The notes: generated from the letters alone by a model not told the origin. A DNA stretch of 64,000 bases from Iris pallida (GCA_029216955.1 JANAVB010029819.1:38376354-38440353); one strand, 5' to 3'. Shown: positions 48,554 through 60,617, numbered from the stretch's first letter. Made by a program: numbers and translations.

Positions 48554-48694
48554 TCATAATTTGGGTTTAGTATCCTTGGAGGTATCCCAACAGGAGACTT
48601 TTAAGACAAATCTGGAGCTTTTGGCACCATGAGAAAGACTGGGTTGAGAGAAACGCTTCCGCTTGTATGTCAATAGCACCTTGTTGTTCACCAT
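48554..48694 (-). pseudogene. short exon-like frame in CACTA element
   Basis: A 46-codon minus-strand frame starting MVNNKVLLTYKRKRFS. The basic KRKR cluster could be a nuclear localisation signal. It resembles a captured exon; family not recognised. Confidence 0.3.
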
Positions 48695-49242
48695 TCTGCA
48701 GTCAATTAATCTATCGCATCCAACATATCCTCAATCTCTTAGCAGTCTAGAGATTGTCATGTGTGCCTGGAATCATCACAAATCAAATGCAAAGAACTTT
48801 ATTAGTATAATATAATAATTTTATTACACTTCAAGATAATAACTTTAAATAGTATCTATAAAAGATGTGATGCTAATGCACCAAATATAAAACATCTGAT
48901 GCACCAAAGGGAAACTTGCAGGAAACAAAAATGACTGTACTGTTGTCTTATGTTTGTTTTACTACATATTATAATTATTATTCTATCAAAAATCTACTGG
49001 CGTCCAAACGAAATGTGCCCCACTTATCATATAATCTAGCGTGCATTGCACGCACACCTCTAACGAAGATGGACACATGTTGGTGATAAAATCATTATTA
49101 TGGGAGACAAGCTAGTGAGTGTTGGCATCTATTTTCTAATGAGGAACAGGTATAATCATAGTCTTGAATCCAGATTCTTTGGGTCGGGTCAGTAAATTAG
49201 AAATTCTCTATTTGCATCAAAATAACTACTCGATTCTTGAAA

Positions 49243-49836
49243 CTAATTAAAAGAGAGTTCATACCAATTGTTTATATAACCAAATTTATTGTTGACGCCG
49301 TGGTTAAAATGAAGCTCATTTGCGAAATGTAAAAGGTCAGAATCACATGATACATTAAGAACACTTCCGAAGAAATTCACAGGATACATTAGGACATCTT
49401 CGCCGGAGCTAGGGTTTCCGGGGGGGTCGGGATGAAGAACATGGGAGAGGGGTTTAGGGCTGTGGGGAAAATCGGGGTCGGAAGGGAAGGGGGAAGAGGG
49501 AACGATTGAAGTCGGCTGCGGGGATGAGAGGGGAGACGGCGGATCGCCGGAGAACAGGGTTAGGGCACGGTCGGGAGGGCTGTGGAAGTCGGGGTGGCTG
49601 ACGAGATGGTCGGAAAAGAAGCTAGGGAAGAGGGCAGAGGAGAGGGGGAGACTTACGGGCTCGATCGCCGGTCGGGGTTCGCCGGCCGGGGGAAGACTTC
49701 CACCGGAGGGGGAGCTCGAGAGGGAGAGGCTGAGAGAGTTGTGGTGTTGGGGATCGGGGGGGAAGGAGGAAAAGAAGTACTTGGATGTGAAATATATAAG
49801 AAACCCTCTATTCCCAAATTTTGTTAAAACCGTCAA
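49243..49836 (-). pseudogene. proline/serine-rich first-exon-like fragment in CACTA element
   Basis: A 197-codon minus-strand frame with a Ser/Pro-rich GC-rich half (SLSSSPSGGSLPPAGEP) and a less biased end (VSCDSDLLHFANELHFNHGV). The GC-rich block (about 49380-49740) differs sharply from the AT-rich surroundings. It may be the 5' end of a captured host gene; function unknown. Confidence 0.4.
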
Positions 49837-50130
49837 GAAATTTTTTTTTTTTGAAAAAATTACGAAAATGGCATCTGAAATGTGCGCGCCTTTTTTTTCT
49901 GCACATGCATTACTTGACGGTTATCAGCAAACCGTCAAGTAATGCAATGGGTTTTCTTGACGCTTTGTATAAAACCGTCAAGTAATATGGTCAAATTTTA
50001 ATATATAACAGAAAAATGGGTGTTTTGTTGACGTATGTCTAAAACCGTCAAGATAACTGCTTTCCTTGACGGTTTTGACCATACGTCAATAAATTGACCG
50101 TCAAGAAAGGTCATTTTTCTTGTAGTGATT

Positions 50131-50280
50131 GACATTTAAATTAAAATTAAAATTAATTAATAGTAATAAATATTGATATTAATTTAAATATTAATATTAA
50201 TATTAATATTCACATTCACATTATAATTAACATTAATATTAATATAATTAACATTAACATTCACATTATTAACATTTAAT
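50131..50280. repeat. ATTAAT/ATTAAC array (right half)
   Basis: Continues the hexamer array broken by the CACTA insertion. Confidence 0.7.
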
Positions 50281-50389
50281 GCGAATGCTGATCCCTAGTA
50301 CGTAGTCCCTTTCTTTTTCTTTTCATTTACCAAATCAACTGTACTCCTCACGTGCTTTTGCGCACACCTGTGCACGCAGCCAGCCACGA

Positions 50390-50705
50390 AATTTGGTTCG
50401 CGGAATGGAAGGAAAATGAAATCAATTCCTGGTCATTTACTTTCCTTTGGAAAATTTTATTTTTCATTGATTTTCCTTTCCGATGTTTAGAAATACCAAT
50501 AAATTCGAAAAAAAAGTGATTACTTCAATGTGGAAAAGTGGTTTCTTACTTGGATGGATGAAATCACTTTCTCCTATAATTTTTCTTCTATTAAGAATCT
50601 CTTTCCTTTCCTCTTTAATTTCTTTGGCACCCAAACGTCAAACATAGAAAAATAATCAATTTTTTTTTTTTCCAATTTAGAGATTCAGCTAACCAAACGA
50701 GGCCT
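50390..50705. mobile_element. possible MITE, ~315 bp
   Basis: TTTGGTTCGCGGAAT on the left and the complement of TTTGGTTAGCTGAAT on the right match at 12 of 15 bases, and the interior is rich in TTTCC/GGAAA. No clear duplication is seen. Confidence 0.35.
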
Positions 50706-52056
50706 AGCGGGGAGGGAAGGGAATGGGTGGAACCATCTTGTGCGTGCACAACTGCGCGCAAAAGCTCGTTTTTTGTTTCCAAATACTTTTTCTTTCCACT
50801 GAAGACGCCCGGCAACTAATAAAATGTAGATTGATTGAGTCTTTGTAAGAAAGAAAGAAATTGCATTTAATTTGAAGCTACAATGTTCACAATATGCTTA
50901 GCCACCAAACCCAACCCAGTTGCATGCATCGGAATGAAAGTTGAGCACAAATTTCTTTCAAACTTCCACACAGTTTAGAGGAAATTTTCAGGAATGTATT
51001 TAGTAATGACTTGGACTGCACTGGACGACTAGAAATATGTACTCCAGTGTACTGTAGTGGGAAAGCATGGCTTTGACCGGAGGAATAAATTATATTAGAT
51101 AAGTCAATAATATATGACTCTACTTGTGAAAGCAAAGCATATACAGTAGGAAATTGCTCAGCTAACTTCCCTCTCTATATAATAAACAACGTCAACTAAT
51201 ACAACTTAATTTGTTGACTTGAACACATAATTGTGTTATCATTCGAGCGAGCCAATTAAGTGACATCTCATTAATTAAGAGCTTAATTAATTTGGTATGT
51301 ACGTAGTTGCAGTGCAATTGTTGGGATATATGCTTACAGCTCCATCCAAGCTTATTCACCTGCATTCATTTATGTTTCAAAGGCATACTTGGTTGATTAC
51401 GTGTTCAGGCTCGCGTGTAGGCTCGCACGCAGGCACGCACGCATGCTCGCTCGAAGGCAAGCGTGTAGATCTCCGCACGACAGGTCTGCGGTCGACATCT
51501 CCACCCTCCTCTGCTTCGTTCTTGATCCGTTCATTGTCAATCACCTCAAGTTTGTCCCTTCCAAGATTAGCGTAGTCAAGATAACATGGGAGGAATGTTC
51601 CTTCTATGTATTTGTTACGTATATATACACAAACAATATTACTTTATTTTTTGTATATATAAATAATTAACATGACATTTGCCCATCATCAAATTCTAGT
51701 CTAAATTTACATGTACAAGAATGTACACTAACCAATTCAAGGCGTTAATTTGTGGACTCAAATGTTGCCCATGGACAACAGGATTCGATAATTTCATGAT
51801 CCTAGTTGATCATGACTTAGTTTTCAGTATTGATATACGTACCATCTCTCTCACTCATGCAATTCCCATCACATGGTACTGTTGTCTGCCGCAAACACTT
51901 CATGTCATTGCAGAGGTTCCAAAACACGAGCAATATTGGGCGCGTGCAACATGTTCCATGCAACACAGCTGTCGGTTGTGGCCAAGGATGATTTACATAC
52001 GAATAGAATATTGTTATTCATCTACATATGAATAGACTATTGTTATTTATCATCCA
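50706..52056. other. intergenic DNA, nothing recognised
   Basis: Mixed sequence. Around 51410-51490 GC-rich words GCTCGC and GCACGC recur, giving an arginine-rich open frame without a motif. No RNA gene is seen. Confidence 0.4.
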
Positions 52057-52466
52057 AATTTTTTTGGAAAAATTTGAGTGGCACCCCACTTTTTTTACGC
52101 TTATTTAAGGTGCATCCCACAAGTTTACATGAATGTATGACACCCCCCACTTTGGACGATTTTCGTCTAAAACGAACGGTAAACTCCGTTGACCAATTTT
52201 TTTTGACGAAAATACCCCCTATCTGCTCTCTTCTTCCCCGCGTCAACTATTCGTCTCCCCCCTCCTCCGCCGTGCTCGGCCCCCCTCCACGGCGCCGCCG
52301 CACTACCCCCACCCTCCCCGACCTCGCCACACCCCCCCTTCCGGCCATCACCACCACCACCATCACCAACATCATCACCATCATCATCATCACCACCACC
52401 ATCCACCATCATCACCGCCCCCCCCCCCTCCCGCTCCGTCCCCTAGCCCCCACCGCCGCCGCTGCT

Positions 52467-52865
52467 AATTACGGCTCTCTGCAAGTAATTAACCTGGACT
52501 GGAATCCTGCCCAGAGGAACGTGGGGGAGGAACAGCTCAAGAAGCACCTGCTCAGCCTCCTTCCGAACCTAGTGTACTACAACAAGCGCAGCGTCAGAGA
52601 GGGCAGCACCAAAGAAACCTCAGACCGTCCACCCCGATCGGCTCTTGACCGCAGTAGCACGAGGACACAAAACAAAATGTCGCGAAGGCCATCACATGGT
52701 TCAGGTCTCCACAAGTTGTCGTTGAACCCCATCATCCGATCGAGTCATGCTGGAGGCCCATCGAGGCAGCTCAAGAGCAGAAATGTAGTCACTCGTCATC
52801 ATATGCACCTACCTCCTGTTGCTGCATCTAAATCACCGGACCGTATGTCGGAGGTTGATAACTAA
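52467..52865 (+). pseudogene. captured leucine-rich-repeat protein fragment
   Basis: The frame reads YGSLQVINLDWNPAQRNVGE and then LSLLPNLVYYNKRSV, the last repeat and cap of a leucine-rich-repeat domain as in plant outer-arm-dynein-light-chain-1-like LRR proteins. A basic tail (SRRPSHGSGLHKLSLNP, HHMHLPPVAASKSPD) runs to TAA at 52863-52865. The sequence after it to about 53050 looks like a 3' UTR. Only the C-terminal part is present. The family assignment is by eye. Confidence 0.6.
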
Positions 52866-53235
52866 AGTTCGCAACCAAGTAATCCCCCTATTATTAGGCG
52901 AATCCTAAAGCGTGGTCTTGAATGAATAAATGGTAACAAATGGATACTTGATTTAGCCCTCTATATTTAATTTGTGCTCATGTTTATGTATCTAGCCATG
53001 TGACAATTCTTGGTGTATTATTGCATTAATTCTTTCTGAGGTTGGTTCTTTGGCTGATCTGGTGAAGTCTCGAGTTTGTTTTGTTTAACTGGAGGCTTGG
53101 AGAGTAATCTCCTGGGAGGAGAATGGCTTTCATTTTGCAGATCCAAGTTTGCAATTGCTGCTGCGGCTGCTGCTGCTGCTGGATCTGTACATCTCCATCC
53201 TTCCTCCACCGCCATCATCATCCTCTGTTCAAATC

Positions 53236-53433
53236 AAATCAAACCCACCAAAAAAAAATCAAGAAAGAGTTGATGAATTCCACTACATAGATCTGGACGA
53301 AAAATTTGAACAAACCTGGAGAAACTCTTAGATTGCTACTCCTCTGCTGTCGTCTCCTCGACGGACCACCATTGTTCATCGTCGTCGCCGAAGCCGCCAT
53401 GGATCCTCTCCTCCCTTCTTGATTCCTCTCCAT
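53236..53433 (-). pseudogene. second exon-like fragment in the Pack-MULE
   Basis: A minus-strand frame MERNQEGRRGSMAASATTMN followed by GGPSRRRQQRSSNLRVSPGL lies just inside the right arm. It resembles the N-terminal exon of a host gene. An alanine run (about 53150-53180) lies nearby on the same strand. Not recognised. Confidence 0.3.
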
Positions 53434-53860
53434 GATAACTTACTCTTCTTCTCATCAAGAATAAAAAAAGGAAGGGTGGGGGGCGGTGATGATGGTGGAT
53501 GGTGGTGGTGATGATGATGATGGTGATGATGTTGGTGATGGTGGTGGTGGTGATGGCCGAGGGGGGGTGCGGCGAGAGTCGGAGAGGGTGGGGGGAGTAC
53601 GGCGGCGCCGTGGAGAGGGGCCGAGCACGGCCACGTGTGACGGGGAGGCAGGACACACAAAAGAAGACAAGGGTATTTTCGTCAAAAAAAATTTGACCGT
53701 TCGTTTTAGACGGAAATCGTCCAAAGTGGGGGGTGTCATACATTCATGTAATCTTGTGGGGTGCACCTTAAATAAGCGTAAAAAAAGTGGGGTGCCACTC
53801 AAATTTTTCCATTTTTTTTTGGATGATAACCTCATCCATGACATGGCCATGATATAGCAT

Positions 53861-54385
53861 TAAAGTGGTGTTGATTTTAGTGTTTGAAAATGTTGATCAC
53901 AAATGAGAGATTCGTCATATAATTCAAAAATAAAATATAAATATTATAAATATTTTTTTAAATGTATTATCTGTAACACTACTACCTATATGTTACGTTA
54001 GCGTCACCTTTTAGTGTTAGAGAATTGATCACAAATAAGAAATTTCATGATAGAATTCAAAAATCAAATAAGAATGAAAAATATATATTATTTGTAACAT
54101 TAGAACCAATGCCATGTTTGCCATGCCATGGATGATCCATATCACCAAAAAATACACATGGATGATAAATAGTATTTGTAATAATAAAAACAAACAAATA
54201 AATATTACATAATCAGCATTTGTATACCTTGACCAATCTCTTTGGTCTGAATTGTTACAAATTATCCAACCTTTTGGAAAGGTTTGCATAAAAAAATTAA
54301 TGAGTCGAATCATCCAAACCGAACATATTGATTCTTCCTAGACAATATAGGAGACATAAGATATTAAGACATCTACTGAAAATAT
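53861..54385. repeat. AT-rich DNA with a diverged direct repeat
   Basis: The phrase TTGATCACAAAT-AGA followed by ATAATTCAAAAAT and ending ATTTGTAAC/ATCTGTAAC occurs from about 53893 and again from about 54026. No gene. Confidence 0.5.
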
Positions 54386-56531
54386 TGTAGAAGCATGGAA
54401 TTGCAGGCGCATTTATCTCATGCGCCTCCGAGGTTATGCGCCCAAAGTACTATGCGTCCCCAAAGTATCATCATTTAGAAACAGCAAGTAGAAGAGCCAC
54501 ATAAAGATTGATTCTTTAATTTCATATAAAAATCTATTACATGTCCTAAACACTTGCTACAAAGAAAGCCTACTACAAAGGAGAAGCCTAAAAACTACAG
54601 CTAGGCGCATCACTTTGATGACTCGGCCAGGCGCATCATTCTGACGGCTCAGCTAGGCGCATCTCTCCGTCCCGTCAGAGGGAAACACTCGTCAACGCAC
54701 GAGTGCTTCGGCTAATGAAGCACTTATTAAGCAGAACGTGGGTTGGCAATCAACCCGAGCCCGGTGGCTCTTCCAGCATAACGGAAGTCGGGGCACGACG
54801 ACCCCGATCTTTGGATGCAACAGGCATCCGACGCCATATTGTAAAAGAACACTGCCGACAAGGGGTTCGAACATAAGCAGTTATGCCCATAGCTCTCCCG
54901 GCACATCTCAGTCTTCTGAAGGAGTTCATCGTCAAAGCTTCTTCGAACAAGGAGATCCAAAACCCACAGTGCAACGTCTTGCCAAGGAGGAGGATCGGTC
55001 GAGTTCATCTTTGTCAAGAAGTCGTGTGAAATATGAGCAGACTCTCTTTCACTGCTGCTATTTGTAGGCTAGGACAAATCAAACCCATGCGCCAAGTGAC
55101 AACTTCTCCGAAGTCAGTACAATGAACTTGCATTAATGGTGATAAATCTGCTACCTCAAATTCAGCTAAGTCAAAGATCATCAATTCGAGACTCGAAAGA
55201 CTCGACAAAGCAGACCAAAGAAGATGCGCCACGTAACGGATGCGCTTCTCAGCATCATGCGCCCCATGCCGATGCGCCCAGTAAAACACAGACAAAATGC
55301 ACCCACCTAAGCTCGTCACCCATCAAGCATTTAATGCTATGTGACAAAGTCGGTAGCACGCATCTTGAGAGTGAGCAGTTGATAGTTTTTGCAAAAAAAT
55401 GAAGAGCCGCTAACGTCAGCCTCATTATTTCTCCTTTTGTTAGATACAGCCGTGTCCTGCCATGTAGCCGATTGACCGCTCGCATGTGCCTCCGAGGTCA
55501 TGCACTTAAAATCTGCATGCGCCCCCACAGCCATGCGTCCGAAAGCTTTGCATGCGCCTCAAAAGTCATGCGCCAGACTTGTTTGTGACTCCTAAAAGCC
55601 ATGAGGTAAGTCTTCTCATGAGTCTGATCTCAAGCGCATCCTGACAGATCACTCTCCACCAAATTCGAGATTTTTGAGCCATAGACACGCGCCACGTATC
55701 ATTGACTCAGTTCTGTTCAAGGATGAGTGCTAACCACTCAAGATCTCAACAATAATCGAATCTCAACAACTGCCACGTGTCAGCTCCAGCGCAGCCCAAT
55801 AGTGCAGTTCAAAATAGATTTAGCTCCAACTTCAGGGCTCATCATCCATGCATCCATCAGCATCAGCCACATGGTGTCCCTACGTGCAAGTTCGCCAAGC
55901 GCATAGTACACATGCGCGCATAAGAAGATCATTCTGCTGCCTATATATAGAAGGATCATTCTTTCACATATACAGACACGCGCACACTCCAAGCTCGAGC
56001 TATGCGCCCACATGATCAAAGAGGGTCTATACGCCTATATTGTTTTCGTGCAGATCAAACATGCACCCAAGTGTGGGCGCATAAACTCACTCCCGCTCTA
56101 TACGCCCAAGACAGCAGATCCCTACGACTCCGTCAAACTCCACGATCAATCGTGCACCGAAGCATGCGGCCACGTCAGTCTCCACGAGCAATCGTGCACC
56201 GAAGCATGCGGCCACGTCAATTCCACGGCAACCCCACGATCTCCCTCTACAAAGACAAACAGAACGAAGAGCATTTCAAGTGCCAAATTGTTTCCCTTCT
56301 TGCCAGTGAGCCGAGAGTTAGCAATTTTCTTAGGTTTTCTCCCACCTTTGTAATCGGAGTGTCAACAAAGTAAAGGAGCAATTGCCGCTCGATCTTCATC
56401 GTCCTATTCTCCAGAATTCTTTTTGTACTTGGGGATCCTCAGCGCTGGATCTCTCAGGCGTACCCGATTTGTGGTGCCTTGCACCAATAAAAAAAGACAT
56501 CATTTCTTCTTCTTTTTTGTGTGTGTCCACA
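54386..56531 (+). repeat. 5' LTR of Tat-lineage element (about 2.1 kb)
   Basis: The right end GTCCACA lies 4 bp before the primer site at 56536. The left end TGTAGAAG at 54386 is the best TG candidate but is not confirmed, since the second LTR is outside the window. A TATA box CTATATATAG lies at 55942 and a polyadenylation word AATAAA at 56486. A 43-bp unit with CAATCGTGCACCGAAGCATG is doubled at 56138-56222. ATGCGCCC words recur. Confidence 0.65.
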
Positions 56532-56534
56532 AAA

Positions 56535-56993
56535 ATGGCGACTCTGCTAGGGACTACCTTTTCCTCTGACGAAAAGGTGGTGACACAATCCGATACCGAT
56601 AAAGTGGGGAGCACTCAGAAGATGTTGATCATGAAGTTCGATCAGCAGGCATTCGAAGAGATGCTCTCGAGGGACGACTCTACTCCCTCAAAATCTGTGA
56701 AGCCAAACAAGTCTCGCAAGACTTGGCTTCCGAAGGCTCGTGGTGCATATACTGCCAGTGTCATAGAAGATATGCAACCGAAGGACTTTGTCACGTGGGC
56801 ACATAGGCCTTCCACGTGGGCGCATGGAGCTCCTCTGTGGGTGCATAGCTCTGCCATAGAGGCTCCTGACACGAAGAAAGCGTATACCACTCCGGGCTCT
56901 ACTAGCCCAGCGACTTCCCTCTTGTGCAACCAACAACAGGGTGTTCAATACTCGAAACTTGGCAAAGGAAAATACTACGATGCCAAGAATTGA
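56535..56993 (+). CDS. leader ORF upstream of gag in Tat element
   Basis: An open frame of 152 codons starts ATGGCGACTCTG, where all but the first base belong to the primer site. It reads MATLLGTTFSSDEKVVTQ and then FDQQAFEEMLSRDDSTPSK. Ogre-type Tat elements carry an extra ORF1 before gag, and this frame is in the right place, but it is short and I see no known motif. It may be the remains of such an ORF or chance. Confidence 0.4.
   Translation: MATLLGTTFSSDEKVVTQSDTDKVGSTQKMLIMKFDQQAFEEMLSRDDSTPSKSVKPNKSRKTWLPKARGAYTASVIEDMQPKDFVTWAHRPSTWAHGAPLWVHSSAIEAPDTKKAYTTPGSTSPATSLLCNQQQGVQYSKLGKGKYYDAKN
56536..56554 (+). promoter_or_regulatory. primer binding site, Tat element
   Basis: TGGCGACTCTGCTAGGGAC closely resembles the tRNA-Arg-type site known from Ogre/Tat elements (GGGGAC expected, one base changed). 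Its place 4 bp after the LTR end supports the annotation. Confidence 0.75.
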
Positions 56994-57182
56994 AGTGTTC
57001 GATGCTCTGGACAAACTCAGCGAGGCTCACACATGAAGAAAGTGAAACTGGAAGAAAATAGCGCTGCTTTCCCAAGCATGCGCCCAGAGTCATGCGCCCA
57101 AGGCAGTATGTTGGTGCATAACCCTAACCAGAGGACTTCTGTCTTTAATAGGCTATGTGCCTAGGGCCATGCGCCCAAGGCT

Positions 57183-59617
57183 ATGCGCCCAGGCTCTGAT
57201 GACCCATTCTATGCGCCCATATCCAGGAGGGCCAGGCATGCTGCCAGGACCTCAGGGAAGCATGCGCCCAAGGGCATGCTCCAGGGTCTATGCGCCCACA
57301 GCAAAAAGACAGACCCCACCGTGTATAGCACGGGGCTGTCTTCAAGGTCATTACGGAACTTAGGTGTGGGGATTGCCCTTGCACGTGAACTAAGTCCGGA
57401 TGCGCCAACTCCCGTTACAATCCCATATGTAAAGCTCGACGATACATGTGACATGGGTTTTAAGACAAAACTCCCTTCCGTTGATTTATGCGACATGATA
57501 AATCATAAGCGTAAAGCGAGAGAGGATACGATAATTTATGGCGTACATTCGTGCACCAGTATTGTCATCAACTGTTGCTGCTCCAAAGCAATGAGAGTGC
57601 CTCAGAGGCAGTCCGTGTTTCGACGACTGCATCGCTCTGATGATGAAAAGCCGATATGTGTTTTATCCAACATGACTTCATGGAGTCCTCCTTACGGGAG
57701 CCCCAATCAAAGAAGGTGGACCACGAACCTAGCTTTTTCTCTCAGTTCTGCAAACAGAAAAAGAAAAAGTCTGCCAACAGATAGCCAGCGAGCTGTTACA
57801 TCTGAAGGAGTCTATATAGGTACTCGGTCAAGGACGAGATTTCGTATATATGACGAGGACTCCCAAACTGGAGGTGATGATCCTTCAGCTGGGGGTAGTA
57901 TTCCCTCAAAGTCTGAAGGAGATGACCTTCACACCGGGGGTAGCCTTCCAGATAACGATGATCTCTTCGAGTCTGACGGTGACTATCTACCTCCCCGACC
58001 TGAAGACGAGGGACTTTTCAACTCAGAGACAGACAATATCAGCACCAGTTGTAATATCTCTTCTATTCATCCTCGTATATTATCTACATACATGACGGAT
58101 GGAGAGAGACCTGAAGAAGCCAGTGATCAGACCAACAAGCGGCTAGAGAGTATTAAAACAGCATTTGCCAAGATCACTGATATGCTTACCAGTATCATGG
58201 CAGTCCAAACCGCTGGGGCTGTTCCTCCACCTCAACCAAACGTCTCAGCACACGTTAGTCCGGCTCATAGCAACAACCACCCTTCACTACAGAAGTACTA
58301 TCATTCCGTTGCGCCTCCTCTAAATCTTGTAAATGCTGGGGGTGGTCCTTCACCAATGACGCCTGATAATCATACAACAACCGTTTCTCAATATATGCTC
58401 AATCAACAAGATATAATCGATTCTCTTGTTGCCCGTCTCGATACCATCTCACACAAAGACGAGCTTCAAAAGATGGGGATATCTCAACCTTATCCTCCTG
58501 AATGAGAGAATGCTACTTGCCCTCCTAACTACAAGCCACCGACGCTAAATTTATTGACGGGATGACTTCTCCTCGCCAACACATGACATACTTCAACATG
58601 CAGACTCTACACTTACCCAGGAACGATCCGTTCTTGTCAAACCTATTTATTAGCACCTTGCAGGGGGTAGCTTTTGAATGGTTCTGCAGTCTGCCTGACG
58701 GTTGTATTAATTCCTTTAAAGATTTGGAGAGGTTATTCCTCAACAGGTTTTATGAGAGTGGCATGCATGTTAGTATGTCCACCCTCATCGAGACCAAGCA
58801 AAGGAGGACTGAGTCTATTATTGCTTTCATCGAACGCTTTAGGCGACTAGCATTGAAGATGCCCTTCGGTATACCAGACTCAGAACTTATGGATACTTGT
58901 CGACATAACTTCCTTCCTACAGTGAAGTTCTGTCTGGGTATACATAAGTATAATACATGGCCTGCTTTCATTGGGGTCGTTGTTGCTGCTGAAAATGACA
59001 TCCCTAATCTGGAATTACTGGGGTGGAAGACACCCAAATCTGAAGACAAAGGCAAGCACCCTCAAACTATCCCTGTCCATGGGGGTAAAGGGAAAGAAGT
59101 CTTGAAGTTCGATACTTCTAAGGGAGCTTTCAATTCTCAGGGCGCTCCTGACAAACCTAAGGAGACTTTCTCCTTTGAGGAAGATGATGTTATTACCATT
59201 TTTTACACATTGATGAAGGGTAATAAACTGATATTGCCTCCACCACGATGTCATGCGGAGGCGAACCAACTCAACTATCCCAAGTACTGTCTTTATCATC
59301 AGTACGTGCACCACTCTACCAAGGATTGCATCGTCCTGAAAAAGAAGATACAACAGCTTATCGATATCCAAGTGATCAACCTCGAAGATGAAGACAAGGT
59401 CGTATCTTCTAACATGATCTCTCTTGAATTTGGTGACTTTCCTCCCACAGAAGTTCCAGATGGCATAGTCCCAATCCCCAAGGCAATAGTGGAAGTCGTC
59501 AACCTGCCGCCAGCTCGCAACTCAACCTTAGTGCCACTCACGACTGAACGTGGTGAGATCATATGGGTCCATCTGGACCTTGTGCTAGAAATGATGCAGG
59601 CGGTGGTATTTTTTTAA
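57183..59617 (+). pseudogene. Tat element gag
   Basis: N-terminal frame 57183-58505 (440 codons) has an acidic Asp/Gly-rich stretch and a coiled-coil-like QDIIDSLVARLDTISHKDEL. A TGA after QPYPPE (58503-58505) replaces a tryptophan and a frame change follows near 58540. The core (58562-59617) reads NDPFLSNLFISTLQGVAFEW and FKDLERLFLNRFY with LIETKQRRTESIIAFIERF, the retrotransposon Gag domain. A zinc-knuckle-like YCLYHQYVHHSTKDCIVLKK follows. The start at 57183 is uncertain, since the region 56994-57182 is noncoding leader. Confidence 0.85.
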
Positions 59618-59873
59618 AGTAAAGAGGGGCAAGAAAGACAAATCATATCATATGGTGTCTTCTCCCATTTATGAAGTTCTATCTGGCAAGACGCAATCTG
59701 GGAAGGCTTACCTACAGACTTATGACCCCGCACAAGAAGAAGTAGTACCTTCTCAAGATCCTATTGCCCCCACAAGTTTAGAAGCCGGTCCATCTAAACC
59801 CTCAACTACCGACAAAGCCAAGTAGAAGGAGACGCGATTTGACAAGTCTCTGAAGGCACCAACTCCCGAAGGC

Positions 59874-60569
59874 TTGGATCGGCCTTACAACTTTGACATA
59901 CTGGCACAGCTGGCCAATACACCTGCCAGGTTGTCTTTGTTCAATCTATTGCGACTCTCCAAAGAGATGCGAAAGGCCTTAAGTGAGGTATTACTACATT
60001 CTGACTCTTATCTCGCTGAAGTCATAGCCCCCGCTGAAGATCCCGTCTCCTATCCTCACTGCCACAGCACTATGAAAGTGGTACCTAACATCACCTTTTT
60101 ACAGGAGGACATGCTACTAAAAAATAATCGTCATGATAGACCTCTGTACTATACAGGGTATATCGGGGCGATTAAGGTGGATCGGATGCATATCGATCCA
60201 GGTTCCTCCCTTAGCATCATTCCTAGAAGTTTACTCCAAATTCTAGGGATTCCTCTGCACAAGCTATCTGTAACCAATACAACTATCATGGCTTTCAATG
60301 TTGGGAGAAGCCACCCACTGGGCAAGATCCGTCTCAAGTGCCAGATTGGTGATCTCCGAACGGAGGTTTTTTGCTATGTAATCGACGCCAACGTGTCTTA
60401 CAACATCTTGTTAGGACGTCCATGGATACACAAGAACATGATTATTCCTTCTACCCTTCACCAGTGCTTCAAGTACGTCAACAGCGATGGCATCGTGAAG
60501 ACGGAGTTTGTCGATGTCGATCCTTTCAAGGGTATTGAAGCCTACTATAGAGATTTTGTACTTTACTAA
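59874..60569 (+). pseudogene. Tat element protease region
   Basis: A 231-codon frame. RPLYYTGYIGAIKVDRMHID with PGSSLSIIP is the aspartic protease active site (D-P-G-S in Tat elements instead of D-T/S-G). SYNILLGRPWIHK is the conserved second segment of the fold. Between gag and here (59618-59873) the frame is broken by stops at the end of gag and near 59823. Confidence 0.8.
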
Positions 60570-60617
60570 TCTCAGCCCTCCAAAGATGACGACAACGAAG
60601 CTGACGATGAAGCTGAA

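Larger units (their letters stand above)
46392..50127. mobile_element. non-autonomous CACTA (En/Spm) element with gene-like cargo, 3.7 kb
   Basis: The ends are CACTACAAGAAAAATG and the complement CATTTTTCTTGTAGTG, with ATT duplicated (46389-46391 and 50128-50130). Many sub-terminal copies of TTGACGGTTTT in both orientations (46410-46760 and 49825-50110) fit CACTA transposase-binding arrays. No transposase domain is found. The interior holds minus-strand gene-like fragments. Confidence 0.92.
52066..53810. mobile_element. Pack-MULE-type element with ~370-bp terminal inverted repeats
   Basis: The left arm (52066-~52435) and right arm (~53455-53810) are inverted copies starting GGAAAAATTTGAGTGGCACC. 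They share GACACCCCCCACTTTGGACG, the TTCGTCTAAAACGAACGG word and a CCATCATCACC-rich tract. Nine-base flanks AATTTTTTT and ATTTTTTTT match at 8 of 9, as expected for Mutator-like elements, but the flanks are T-runs and the ATCATCC word outside them is also inverted, so the true ends may lie a few bases further out. The interior has a gene fragment and no transposase. Confidence 0.8.

Noticed and set aside
51297..51670. Arginine-rich frames as a host gene
   Set aside because: Frame depends on GCTCGC/GCACGC word repeats; no known domain.
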